Shown one piece after another: positions 22,384 through 30,602 of a stretch of DNA of 64,000 nucleotides. Position 1 is the first letter of the stretch; the number at the start of each line of letters is the position of its first letter. Both the position numbers and the translations under genes were made by a program. Origin of the DNA: BD2-11 sp965115885 (GTDB taxonomy: Bacteria > Gemmatimonadota > Gemmatimonadetes > Longimicrobiales > Gaopeijiaceae); NCBI GenBank assembly GCA_965115885.1, contig OZ220479.1, positions 1,612,001-1,676,000 on the forward strand, in the 5' to 3' direction. A model generated the notes under the pieces. That model searched no databases and was not told the origin of the DNA. It saw nothing but the letters and a program-made list of their open reading frames with translations.

Positions 22384-23778
22384 CTATCCGTCGGCCGGTT
22401 CCAGGCGGGCGACCATGCCCGGCCGGTCGAAGACCAAGTAGACGAGGCCGTCCGGCCCTTGGCGCACGTCTCGGATGCGGCCTCGGCCGCGGACCAGCGT
22501 CTCCTCGGCGGCGACGGCGTGTCCGTCGAGGGTCAGGCGCGCCAGCTGCTGGCCGGCCAGTCCGCCCACGAACACGGAGCCGCGCCACTGCGGAAAGCGG
22601 TCGCCGGTGTAGACGAGCAGCCCCGACGCGGCGATGGAGGGCACCCAGTGATGGACGGGCGGCTCCATTCCCTCGCGGTGGGTGCCGACGTGGATCCTGG
22701 AGCCGCTCCCGTAGTTGACCCCGTAGCCGACCACCGGCCAGCCGTAGTTGCGGCCGGGAAGGACCCGGTTCACCTCGTCTCCCCCCTGCGGACCGTGTTC
22801 GCTCAACCAGAGGTCGCCGGTTTCCGGGTGGAAGGCCAAGCCCTGAGGGTTGCGATGCCCGTAGCTGTAGATGTCGGGGAGCGCCCCCTCCGTTCCCACG
22901 AACGGGTTGTCTTGCGGGACGCGTCCGTCGTCGTGGAGCCGCACGACCACGCCGTGATGCGTGGACAGGTCCTGCGCCGGATGAGCCGACAGCTCGGCGA
23001 GCCCGCCCCGCGGCGGCGCCTGCCGGTCCCCCGCGGTGACGTAGAGATGTCGGTCGGCGTCGAAGGCCAGCCGCGAACCGTAGTGGCCGCGGCCCCGGGA
23101 CTGCGCGACCCAGATCGGTTCCACGCCGACCAGCGCGTCGTTCTCGAAGCGCCCGCGCACCACCCCGGTGCTCGCTCCCCCCTCTTCGCGGGGTTTCGCG
23201 TAGCTGAGATAGAGCAACCTGTTGGTCGCGAAGTCGGGGTGCGGGACCACGTCCAGCAGACCGCCCTGCCCGCGTGCCGCGACCTCGGGCACGCCCGGCA
23301 CGGGGTCGTCGAGGAGCGTGCCGTCCCGCACGATGCGCAGACGGCCCGGCCGCTCGGTCACCAGCATGTCCCCGCCGGGGAGCCAAGCCGCCGACCACGG
23401 GTTGCGCAGTCCGTCGACGACCGTCGTCAGCCGGTGCGCGACCGGTTCCGGGGCTCCGGCCACCGGCCCGGGTTCGGGCGCCCGGCCGTCCGGCGGCGAG
23501 GCTGCGGACGGGTTGCAGGCCACGGCGAAAAGGACCGCCGCGAGACGTCCGACGGCCCTTCCGCCGCCGTTCGCGGCGGCGCTCCGACGCTCGGACGCCC
23601 GGCGGCGAAGCGGGAACGGGTCAGCGCACCTCGACGTAGGACGCGAGTCGTTCCACTTCCGCGGCGTCCACGTACTTGCCGATCTCGCGCCGGAACTGAG
23701 CCATCGAGACGTAGGGACGGTACTCCTCGAACTCGCGTCGCATGCGTTCGCCGACGCCGGGAATGAGCAGAATTTCAT
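22384..23778 (-). CDS. PQQ-dependent sugar dehydrogenase-type lipoprotein
   Basis: The conserved part is a soluble-aldose-dehydrogenase (GDH-B/YliI-like) six-bladed propeller. Motifs include N-P-W-S-A-A-W-L-P-G-G-D, G-G-L-L-D-V, Y-G-H-R-N-P-Q-G-L, L-W-L-S-E-H-G-P-Q-G-G-D-E and R-N-Y-G-W-P. Such proteins oxidise aldoses in the periplasm with PQQ. A lipoprotein signal ends L-F-A-V-A-C. The start is a problem: no ATG, GTG or TTG lies in frame between this signal and the ATG at 23778, which sits inside the preceding ComEA-like gene and would add 64 odd residues. A frameshift, sequencing error or rare start codon near 23600 is likely. Confidence 0.8.
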   Translation of the reverse strand: MKFCSFPASANACDASSRSTVPTSRWLSSGARSASTWTPRKWNDSRPTSRCADPFPLRRRASERRSAAANGGGRAVGRLAAVLFAVACNPSAASPPDGRAPEPGPVAGAPEPVAHRLTTVVDGLRNPWSAAWLPGGDMLVTERPGRLRIVRDGTLLDDPVPGVPEVAARGQGGLLDVVPHPDFATNRLLYLSYAKPREEGGASTGVVRGRFENDALVGVEPIWVAQSRGRGHYGSRLAFDADRHLYVTAGDRQAPPRGGLAELSAHPAQDLSTHHGVVVRLHDDGRVPQDNPFVGTEGALPDIYSYGHRNPQGLAFHPETGDLWLSEHGPQGGDEVNRVLPGRNYGWPVVGYGVNYGSGSRIHVGTHREGMEPPVHHWVPSIAASGLLVYTGDRFPQWRGSVFVGGLAGQQLARLTLDGHAVAAEETLVRGRGRIRDVRQGPDGLVYLVFDRPGMVARLEPADG

Positions 23779-24130
23779 CGCCTGTGGCCGTGTTCAGGTC
23801 GATCGGCACCCAGAGCGTACTATATACCGCATCGAACCCGTCCTCCGCCACATGCGCGGCCACCACGGCGTGCAGATCGGAGACGCGCGCGTAGGGCCGG
23901 TTGCCCAGGATCGCCTCCGCGGCGGCTCGATCGAGCCCCGGGACCGAGACGAGCTGCGCCGCGGTGGCTCGGTTGGCGTCGAGGAGGCCGGGAACCGCCG
24001 CCGCCTCCTCCGAGACGGCGGCCGACGTCTCTTCGGACTCGTCGTCGGCCTGTTCCGGCGTGCACGCCGAAACCGCCAGCGCCCAAGCTCCGAACCCCGA
24101 GAGCTTCCAAAATCCGATTCGGTTTCTCAT
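23621..24130 (-). CDS. ComEA-like helix-hairpin-helix lipoprotein
   Basis: This 169-residue protein has a lipoprotein signal ending A-V-S-A-C, an acidic linker, and two helix-hairpin-helix units. These are L-L-D-A-N-R-A-T-A-A-Q-L with V-P-G-L-D, and I-D-L-N-T-A-T-G-D-E-I-L with I-P-G-V-G. HhH units bind DNA non-specifically; ComEA-type proteins capture DNA during transformation. Here it would be anchored outside the cytoplasm, so a DNA-uptake role is possible but unproved. It follows the membrane protein at 24205-24672 by 74 nt and overlaps the long form of the sugar dehydrogenase. Confidence 0.8.
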   Translation of the reverse strand: MRNRIGFWKLSGFGAWALAVSACTPEQADDESEETSAAVSEEAAAVPGLLDANRATAAQLVSVPGLDRAAAEAILGNRPYARVSDLHAVVAAHVAEDGFDAVYSTLWVPIDLNTATGDEILLIPGVGERMRREFEEYRPYVSMAQFRREIGKYVDAAEVERLASYVEVR

Positions 24131-24204
24131 CGTCCATCGCTCCTTCGGCAAGCGATCTTGCCGCATCGAAAGGGAGGGCGTTGCGATCCGCCCCGAACCA
24201 AGCG

Positions 24205-24672
24205 TCAACCGATTCCGTCGCCGGACGTTCGTTCCGGGTGCCGCCAACAGAACAGCATCCCCAGAAGCGCCAATTGGAGCATGGCGCCGGGGGCGAGCGC
24301 GGGGAACGCGCCCGTCATGGCTTCCCGCGCGAGGTGCCAGCCGTCGCCGTCGGGGCGCAGCTCGAGCTCGAACTCGACGTTGGCCCTGATGTGCAGGAAG
24401 AGGCCGACGACGCCCGAAACCAGCTGTGCCAGCAGGATCCACCACAGGACCCGGAGGGAGTGCGGACCGGGGCGCGCCGCGACCCGCAGACTCGCTCCGA
24501 GCCCGCCTGCAAGAAGCGCGAGCGGCGCCCACTGCCATGCGTCCTCGTAGTGGCCCAGCAGCCAGAGTTCCGCCAGGACGCCCGTTTGGCCGAAAATCAG
24601 GAGCCAAAGCGCGAGTCGACGCCATCCACGGGCCGGCTGTCGGGCGACGGTCGACGGATCCGCTACGCTCAT
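24205..24672 (-). CDS. Four-helix membrane protein, function unknown
   Basis: This 155-residue protein has four hydrophobic segments (about residues 19-38, 47-65, 73-95 and 123-142), with the polar loop E-L-R-P-D-G-D-G between the third and fourth. I do not recognise the family. A Fur-like palindrome lies 62-80 bp upstream of its start codon, and the ComEA-like gene follows on the same strand, so it is probably the first gene of a metal-responsive transcription unit. ATG at 24672 is the only start that leaves a normal N-terminus. Confidence 0.65.
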   Translation of the reverse strand: MSVADPSTVARQPARGWRRLALWLLIFGQTGVLAELWLLGHYEDAWQWAPLALLAGGLGASLRVAARPGPHSLRVLWWILLAQLVSGVVGLFLHIRANVEFELELRPDGDGWHLAREAMTGAFPALAPGAMLQLALLGMLFCWRHPERTSGDGIG

Positions 24673-24733
24673 CTGACGAAGTGCGTTTTTCGTTTTGGGC
24701 GGGCGCTTGCGGGCGCCCGGCGCATCGGTTGCG

Positions 24734-24752
24734 ATTGAGAATCAATCTCAAT
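24734..24752. promoter_or_regulatory. Fur-like palindrome ATTGAGAATCAATCTCAAT
   Basis: The 7-bp arms ATTGAGA and TCTCAAT are exact complements around a 5-bp centre, in a locally AT-rich patch of GC-rich DNA. Length, A/T content and the GAGAAT core resemble Fur-family operators. It lies between divergent genes: 62 bp from the membrane-protein start on the minus strand and 237 bp from the oxidoreductase start on the plus strand. Confidence 0.55.
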
Positions 24753-24988
24753 CTTCCCGACGGGCGTGTCAAGCCGCGGGCCGGACCCCCGGCATCCTCT
24801 CCCGGCGAGTTCCGGGCGAGCGAAGGGCCGATCCTCGAGGCGACCGGTTCCTCGGATCGGCGAGGGCGAACGTTTCGCGGGGGCGGCGGACGCCTTCGGA
24901 AGCGGGAGGAGGGAACAGCGTGCACGCCTCGAGGTGTAGGGGCGGCTGACCCGACCCGATCGACCGCCGTCCCTTGTCCGGATTCGCC

Positions 24989-26245
24989 ATGGCCGCTTCT
25001 CGCGTCGTCGTCGCAGGCGGAGGCCTCGTCGGCATCGGTTCGGCCTGGCATCTGGCTCGACGCGGGGCGGAGGTCGTGGTTCTGGAACGTTCCCGGCTGG
25101 GCGCGGGCGCGTCGCGCGGCAACGCCGGGATCGTGGCTGCGGGTCATCTTCCGCTCAACCGGGCGGGCAAGATTCGGCGTTCGCTTCCGCGCCTGTTCGA
25201 TCCCCGGAGCCCGTTCCGCGTCTCCGCGCCGGGCGACGCGGGCGTCTGGCGCTGGCTGGCCGAGTTCGCGCGCCACTGCACGCGCCGTCACGAGCGGCAC
25301 TGCCTGGAGACGCTGGGTGCGCTGGGTCTGGACACCCTCGCCCGCTTCGATGCCGTCGTGGGCGAGGAAGGCATCGCCTGCGACTACCGGCACGGGAGGT
25401 ACATGGAGGTCTGCGTGGGCGAGAAGGCGATGGCGAAGGCCCGCGCGGAAGCCGCGTCGCTCGAGACGCAGGGCTACCGTCCCGAGGTGCTGGACGGCGC
25501 CCAGGCGCGGGAGGCGGAGCCGGCGCTCGGGCCTCGGGTGACGGGCGGGGTTCTGTTCCCCGAGACCCGCGTCCTCGAACCCTATCTCTTCCTCCTCGGC
25601 TTGGCCCGGGCCGCGCGCCGGAGGGGCGCCTCCATCCGGGAGGGCGTGGGCGTGCGGCGTCTCCTGATCGCGCGCGGGGCGGTGCGGGGCGTCGAGACCG
25701 CCGCCGGCGAGACGGTCGCGGCCGACGCGGTGGTGCTGGCCACCGGTCCCTTCGGCCTCGCGCTCGCCCGGCAGGCCGGCTGTCGGCTCCCCATTCAACC
25801 CGGAAAGGGATACCACCGCGAGGTGAGGGTGGGCCCGGGCGGGGCTCCGGCTCTGCGCGTTGCCTGCGTCCACCGCGACACGGGCATCGTCTGCACCCCG
25901 CTCGAGGGGCGGGTGCGCTTCGCGGGGACCGTGGAGTTCGCCGGGTACGACCTGGAATTGAACCGGCTCCGGCTCCGGCGGCTCGCGCGCGAGCCCCGCG
26001 CCTGGCTGCCCGCGCTCGGCGGCGCCGCGCCGATGTCGGAGTGGTGCGGGCTGCGGCCCATGTCGCCGGACGGGCTGCCCTGCGTGGGGGGACTCGGCGG
26101 CGTGGCCGGGCTCTCGGTGGCGGTGGGCCACGGCAACCTCGGGCTCACGCTGTCGGCGGTCACGGGCGAAATGGTCGCCAACCACGTCGCGGGCGTCGAC
26201 GACCCCAGGCTGGCGCCCTTTTCCCCCACCCGCTTCGCGCGGTAG
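24989..26245 (+). CDS. DadA-like FAD-dependent amino-acid oxidoreductase
   Basis: This 418-residue flavoprotein of the D-amino-acid oxidase fold has the dinucleotide motif V-V-A-G-G-G-L-V-G-I-G near residue 10 and the second FAD strand V-V-V-L-E-R. Near the C-terminus are G-L-R-P-M-S-P-D-G-L-P and the G-H-G-N-L-G-L-T-L-S stretch that fits D-amino-acid dehydrogenase (DadA). It oxidises a D-amino or imino acid, passing electrons to quinone. TTG at 24974 is an alternative start; ATG at 24989 lies closer to the FAD motif. PdxH follows after 9 nt. Confidence 0.85.
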   Translation: MAASRVVVAGGGLVGIGSAWHLARRGAEVVVLERSRLGAGASRGNAGIVAAGHLPLNRAGKIRRSLPRLFDPRSPFRVSAPGDAGVWRWLAEFARHCTRRHERHCLETLGALGLDTLARFDAVVGEEGIACDYRHGRYMEVCVGEKAMAKARAEAASLETQGYRPEVLDGAQAREAEPALGPRVTGGVLFPETRVLEPYLFLLGLARAARRRGASIREGVGVRRLLIARGAVRGVETAAGETVAADAVVLATGPFGLALARQAGCRLPIQPGKGYHREVRVGPGGAPALRVACVHRDTGIVCTPLEGRVRFAGTVEFAGYDLELNRLRLRRLAREPRAWLPALGGAAPMSEWCGLRPMSPDGLPCVGGLGGVAGLSVAVGHGNLGLTLSAVTGEMVANHVAGVDDPRLAPFSPTRFAR

Positions 26246-26254
26246 CATGGTGCC

Positions 26255-26908
26255 ATGTCGCTCGAATCCAATCTCCGCCTGATCCTGTCGCTGGGCCGCG
26301 GGTTGACCCGCGGGCTCCCGGACGCGGACCCGGACGCCGATCCCATCCGGCTCTTCGGAGAGTGGTTCGAGGCCGCGCGCAAGGCAGGCGTCCTGCTGCC
26401 CGAGGCCATGACGCTGGCCACCGCCACCGCCGGGGGCACGCCGAGCGCGCGCATGGTGTTGCTCAAGAGCTTCGGCGGCGACGGGTTCGAATTCTACACC
26501 AACTTGGGCAGCCGAAAGGCGGACGAACTGAAGGCCAATCCCCGGGCCGCCCTCTGCTTCCACTGGGGCGTTCTTCAGCGCCAGGTGCGCGTCGAGGGCG
26601 ACGCGACCCCGATCGGTCGCGAGGCGTCCGCCGCCTACTTTCGCACGCGTCCCCGCGGGAGCCGCATCGGCGCGTGGGCGTCGCGCCAGAGTCGGCCCTT
26701 GGAGGAACGCGGGACGTTGGAGCGGCGGGTGCGCGAGACGACGGAGCGGTTCGAGGGAAGGGAAGTGCCCCTCCCGGAGTTCTGGGGCGGGTTCCGGCTG
26801 GATCCGCGGCGCATCGAGTTCTGGCAGGGGCGCGCGGACCGGCTCCACGACCGGCTGGCGTTCGAACGCGAGGAGGGGGGGTGGAGCAGCCTGCGGCTCT
26901 ACCCGTGA
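26255..26908 (+). CDS. pdxH: Pyridoxamine 5'-phosphate oxidase
   Basis: This 217-residue FMN enzyme oxidises pyridoxine/pyridoxamine 5'-phosphate to pyridoxal 5'-phosphate. Family landmarks are A-R-M-V-L-L-K-S-F (about 66-74), F-Y-T-N-L-G-S-R-K (about 80-88), S-R-I-G-A-W-A-S-R-Q-S (about 138-148) and the C-terminal P-E-F-W-G-G-F-R-L-D-P with I-E-F-W-Q-G-R-A-D-R-L-H-D-R. Length is normal for the family. It is translated just after the DadA-like gene, which is reasonable for amino-acid metabolism that needs PLP. Confidence 0.95.
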   Translation: MSLESNLRLILSLGRGLTRGLPDADPDADPIRLFGEWFEAARKAGVLLPEAMTLATATAGGTPSARMVLLKSFGGDGFEFYTNLGSRKADELKANPRAALCFHWGVLQRQVRVEGDATPIGREASAAYFRTRPRGSRIGAWASRQSRPLEERGTLERRVRETTERFEGREVPLPEFWGGFRLDPRRIEFWQGRADRLHDRLAFEREEGGWSSLRLYP

Positions 26909-27016
26909 GGGGAGGAGCGTTCCGAACGACGCCGGGACGGATGTCGCGCGCGGCGGCGCTTCGGGCTGGGATGCGGCGGGAAGGCGCACCCCGGAAATCC
27001 GGCGGGAGGCGGTGAG

Positions 27017-27916
27017 ATGCCGGATCCGGCGGGGCGGACGGCGACGGCGGACGCGGGCCGTCCGCGCACGGACGCCGGGTTTTTCAAGGGCCACGGCCTG
27101 GGCAACGACTACTTGGTCTTCCCGTGCGGGGACGCGTGGACGGCGTCGCCCGGAGCCGTGCGCGCCGTCTGCGACCGGTGGCGTGGGGTGGGAGCCGACG
27201 GCATCGTCGTGCACTCGCCCTCGGAGGAGCGTCCCTGGAGGCTGCGGATGTTCAACCCGGACGGTTCGGAGTTCGAACGGAGCGGAAACGGATTGCGCGT
27301 CTTCGCGGCGTGGGCGGCGTCGCGGGGCTGGGTCGGCGGCGAATCCTTCGCGGTGGAGGTGGGAGGCGACCGCGTTCGGATGCGGGTGGAGGAGCGCTTG
27401 GCCGGGGGCGTCCACGACGTCTCGGTCCGGATGGGACGCGCATCGCTGGATCCGGCCGATGCGGGACTCGCAGCCGGGCGCGCCGCGCCGCGCACGGATC
27501 CGTCCGGGAGGCCGCTCGACTGCACCCCGGTGCGCGTCGGCAACCCCCACTGCGCGGTCTTCACCGAAGACTTGTCGGACGCCGCGCTCTCCCGCCTGGG
27601 TCCTTTTTTGGCGACGCACGAAGCTTTTCCGGCCGGCGTCAACGTCCAGCTCGTCCGTCCCGCGGGGCGCGGGCGCCTCGACGTCGTCGTCTGGGAGCGG
27701 GGCGTCGGGCCCACGGCGGCCTCCGGGACCGGTGCGTGCGCGGCGGCGGTCGCGGCCGCCGGTCGCGGAGCGACGGAGTACGGCGACGTGGAGGTGCGCA
27801 TGAAAGGAGGAACGCTCCGAGTGGGCGTCGCGCGGACGCTGGAGGTCGTTCTGAGAGGACCCGTGCAGGAGGTGGCGCGGGGCCGGTTGTCGGAGGGATT
27901 CCTGCAGGCGTTGTAA
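27017..27916 (+). CDS. DapF-family protein with both catalytic cysteines replaced by serine
   Basis: This 299-residue protein has the DapF fold: G-H-G-L-G-N-D-Y at 26-33, N-P-D-G-S-E at 80-85, G-N-P-H-C-A about 175-180 and W-E-R-G-V-G at 226-231. In diaminopimelate epimerase the bases are two cysteines in C-G-N-G and A-C-G-T-G. Here they are S89 (R-S-G-N-G) and S236 (A-A-S-G-T-G). Either this is a Ser/Ser subfamily with another reaction, or a weak or inactive epimerase. If no other dapF exists in the genome it may still serve lysine and peptidoglycan synthesis. Annotating it plainly as DapF would overstate the evidence. Confidence 0.8.
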   Translation: MPDPAGRTATADAGRPRTDAGFFKGHGLGNDYLVFPCGDAWTASPGAVRAVCDRWRGVGADGIVVHSPSEERPWRLRMFNPDGSEFERSGNGLRVFAAWAASRGWVGGESFAVEVGGDRVRMRVEERLAGGVHDVSVRMGRASLDPADAGLAAGRAAPRTDPSGRPLDCTPVRVGNPHCAVFTEDLSDAALSRLGPFLATHEAFPAGVNVQLVRPAGRGRLDVVVWERGVGPTAASGTGACAAAVAAAGRGATEYGDVEVRMKGGTLRVGVARTLEVVLRGPVQEVARGRLSEGFLQAL

Positions 27917-28038
27917 CGGGCGCCGGGGATCGGGGTAGAAACGCTGGGCGCGGGAGCGGGGTTCCGTTTCGTCCGCGGACGGGACACGACGACCGAAGCC
28001 GAGAGATCGCGTCGCGGACCCCGAAGGGAGAAGCCAGC

Positions 28039-28695
28039 GTGCTGAGATTCGCCGAAGAGATCCTCCTCCTCTTGCTCGACGACGAGAACGGCACCTTCGC
28101 GCACGTGCCCAGCTGGTCGCTCAACTACGCCCTGGGCGGCGGCGTGTTGATGGATTTGGCGCTCGAGAACCGGATCGACACCGATCTGGAAAAGCTCTTT
28201 CTGGTGGACGCGACGCCGCTCGACGACGATCTGCTGGACCCCACGCTCGAAGAGATCGCGCGGGCCGACGACGCCCGCCGCGATGCGCGCTACTGGGTGG
28301 AACGCGTTGCGGGCCGCGCCGCCGAGATCCGCGAGACCGCGCTCGAGCGGCTGGTCGCCAGGGGCATCCTGGCGCGCCACGAAGAGCGGTTCCTCTGGGT
28401 CTTCCGTTCGCGCCGCTATCCGGCGGTGGACGGGGAGGCGGAGCGCGAGGTGAAGCTGCGCATCATGGAGGTGCTGTTCAGCGACGCGATCCCCGATCCC
28501 CGCGACATCGTCGTCATCGCGCTCGCGGACGCCTGCGGCATTTTCAAGGAATTGCTGTCCAAGCGCGAGCTGAAGAACGTCCAGTCGCGGATCGCCGAGG
28601 TGCACAGGATGGAATTGATCGCCCGCGCCGTGTCCGAGGCCATCTGGGACATCGAGTTGATCGTGCGCACGCAGAGCGTGCCCATGCAGGGATAG
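28039..28695 (+). CDS. GPP34-family protein (Golgi phosphoprotein 3-like)
   Basis: This 218-residue, mostly helical protein matches the GPP34 domain: F-A-E-E-I-L-L-L-L-L-D-D-E-N-G at the N-terminus, Y-A-L-G-G-G-V-L-M-D-L-A about 32-43, and R-G-I-L-A-R-H-E about 115. Eukaryotic GOLPH3 binds phosphoinositides; the bacterial role is unknown. GTG at 28039 is preceded by a GAAGGGAGAAG ribosome site, and the domain begins at once. It lies alone, 122 nt after the DapF-like gene. Confidence 0.85.
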   Translation: MLRFAEEILLLLLDDENGTFAHVPSWSLNYALGGGVLMDLALENRIDTDLEKLFLVDATPLDDDLLDPTLEEIARADDARRDARYWVERVAGRAAEIRETALERLVARGILARHEERFLWVFRSRRYPAVDGEAEREVKLRIMEVLFSDAIPDPRDIVVIALADACGIFKELLSKRELKNVQSRIAEVHRMELIARAVSEAIWDIELIVRTQSVPMQG

Positions 28696-28876
28696 GCTCG
28701 AAGACGGTTCCGCTCGGGCGCGCGCGCGCCCCGCGGCCGCTCCCCGGATTGCGGCGACGCCCTTCGGGGGGACGCAAGCGGCGGTGCGGAGCCTTCGTTT
28801 CGGACATACAAGTTATTCTCGAGCGTGGATTTGCCGTGTCCCACATGAAGCCCGGTCTCAGATGCGGGGCCCAGCG

Positions 28877-30133
28877 ATGAACCCGACCCTCTCCGAGGAG
28901 GAGCGCGCGGTTTTGCAGGGTGCGCGCGGACCGGCGCCGCAGCTGGCCATGCGCATCGTGGCGCGGATGGCGCGCATTCTGGGGGCCCGGGAGCTGGTGC
29001 CCGTGGCGTCGGCCCACATCGACGGTTGCCTCTATCACGGGGACGGGGGCGTCGAGTTCGCGGAACGGCTGGTCGCGTTGGGGGGCGAGGTGGACGTGCC
29101 CGCCACGCTGAACGTCGGGGCGCTCGACCTGCTCAACCCGCGCCGGGTGCGCTCCGCCGGTCGTCGCCGGGAGATGGCGCTCCGGTTGATGCGAGCCTAC
29201 GAGGCGCTGGGTTGCCGCCCGACCTGGACCTGCGCCCCCTACCAGGCGGGGCATCGTCCGGAGCGCGGCCAAGACGTCGCCTGGGGAGAGAGCAACGCGG
29301 TGGTCTTCGCCAACTCGGTTCTGGGGGCGCGCACCAACCGCTACGGCGATTTCATGGACGTCTGCTGCGCGCTGACGGGCCGCGCGCCCCGCTGCGGCCT
29401 CCACCTGGAGGAGAACCGGCGCGCCACCGTGCTGGTGGACACCGACGGGATCAAGCCGGAGCTCAAGGAGCGCGACGTGTTCTACCCGGTGCTGGGCACC
29501 TGGCTCGGGGCGACCGTCGGCGAGCGGGTCGCGGTCGTCGCGGGGCTCCCCGACAGCGTGACCGAGGACCGACTGAAGGCGATGGGCGCGGCTTCGGCCT
29601 CGTCCGGGGCGGTCGGGCTCTTCCACGTCGCGGGCGTCACCCCGGAAGCGCCGGATCCGGAGACCGCTCTGGGCGGTCGGGCGCCCGAAACCGTTCTCGC
29701 GCCCGGCGCGCGCGAGCTCAGGAGGGTGCGCGACGCGCTCAGCACCACCGGCGCGCGCGAGATCGACGGGGTGGCGCTCGGCAGCCCGCACTTCTCTCTG
29801 GACGAGTTCTCCCTTCTCGAGGAGATGCTTCCGGCGGAGCCCTTCCGGGTGCCCTTCTACGTCTGCACGGGAAGGGCGGAGTACCGGCGGCTGAAGGCCG
29901 ACGGCCAGCTGCCGAGATTCGAGGAGGCCGGGGTCGAAATCGTGGCGGACACCTGCGTCGTCGTGGCTCCCGTCCTGCCCGCGGGCGGAGGCGTGCTGAT
30001 GACCAACTCGGGGAAGTTCGCGCACTACACTCCCGCCACCACCGGCTACGACGTCGTCTACGGGAGCCTGGAGGACTGCGTGCGTTCGGCTGCGGCCGGG
30101 CGCGTCGTCCGCGACGCGGGCCTGTGGAGCTGA
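28877..30133 (+). CDS. Aconitase X catalytic (large) subunit
   Basis: This 418-residue protein belongs to the AcnX (formerly DUF521) family. Conserved pieces are S-A-H-I-D-G-C-L-Y-H-G about 50-60, G-E-S-N-A-V-V-F-A-N-S-V-L-G-A-R-T-N about 136-153 and M-T-N-S-G-K-F-A-H-Y about 376-385. Characterised two-subunit bacterial AcnX enzymes dehydrate cis-3-hydroxy-L-proline; archaeal relatives dehydrate mevalonate 5-phosphate. The separate small subunit overlaps its 3' end. A hydroxyproline role would fit the nearby amino-acid oxidase, but the substrate is not proved by sequence. Confidence 0.9.
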   Translation: MNPTLSEEERAVLQGARGPAPQLAMRIVARMARILGARELVPVASAHIDGCLYHGDGGVEFAERLVALGGEVDVPATLNVGALDLLNPRRVRSAGRRREMALRLMRAYEALGCRPTWTCAPYQAGHRPERGQDVAWGESNAVVFANSVLGARTNRYGDFMDVCCALTGRAPRCGLHLEENRRATVLVDTDGIKPELKERDVFYPVLGTWLGATVGERVAVVAGLPDSVTEDRLKAMGAASASSGAVGLFHVAGVTPEAPDPETALGGRAPETVLAPGARELRRVRDALSTTGAREIDGVALGSPHFSLDEFSLLEEMLPAEPFRVPFYVCTGRAEYRRLKADGQLPRFEEAGVEIVADTCVVVAPVLPAGGGVLMTNSGKFAHYTPATTGYDVVYGSLEDCVRSAAAGRVVRDAGLWS

Positions 30134-30555
30134 CCGCCGTCTCCGTGCACGCGGGGGAGGGGAGCGGGGCCCTGCTCGTGCTCGACCGACCGCTCAGCTT
30201 CTGGGGAGGCGTGGATCCCGAGACCGGGCGCGTCTCCGATCCCCGGCATCCGCACTGCGGCGAATCCCTCGGCGGCCGCGTCCTGGTCATGGAGCGCGCC
30301 ATCGGCTCCAGCTCGTCGAGCGCCGTCATGCTGGAGTTGCTGCGCAACGGCGTCGCCCCGGCCGCGATCGCCCTGGGCTCCACCGACGCGATCCTGGTCC
30401 TGGGGATCCTGATCGCTCGGGAGCTCGGCTATCCGGACATCCCGCTCGTCGACGTGGGCGGGGAAGGCTTCGCGCGGCTGCTCGCCCGGCGCGGAGGGCG
30501 AGCCACGGTGCGCGCGCGGGCGCGGAGGGCGATCCTGAGGGTCGATTCGGAGTAG
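30124..30555 (+). CDS. Aconitase X swivel-domain (small) subunit
   Basis: This 143-residue protein is the DUF126/AcnX swivel domain that completes the active site of the large subunit. Landmarks are F-W-G-G-V-D-P-E-T-G-R-V about 24-35, H-P-H-C-G-E-S-L-G-G-R-V-L-V and the serine cluster S-S-S-S-S-A-V-M-L about 64-72. The GTG start overlaps the large-subunit stop by 10 nt, the usual arrangement for a heterodimer made by coupled translation. Confidence 0.88.
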   Translation: MELTAVSVHAGEGSGALLVLDRPLSFWGGVDPETGRVSDPRHPHCGESLGGRVLVMERAIGSSSSSAVMLELLRNGVAPAAIALGSTDAILVLGILIARELGYPDIPLVDVGGEGFARLLARRGGRATVRARARRAILRVDSE

Positions 30556-30602
30556 GCCCGAGCGCCGAAGCGCGACCCGGGGCCCGGTTCCGGTCGGCCG
30601 CC

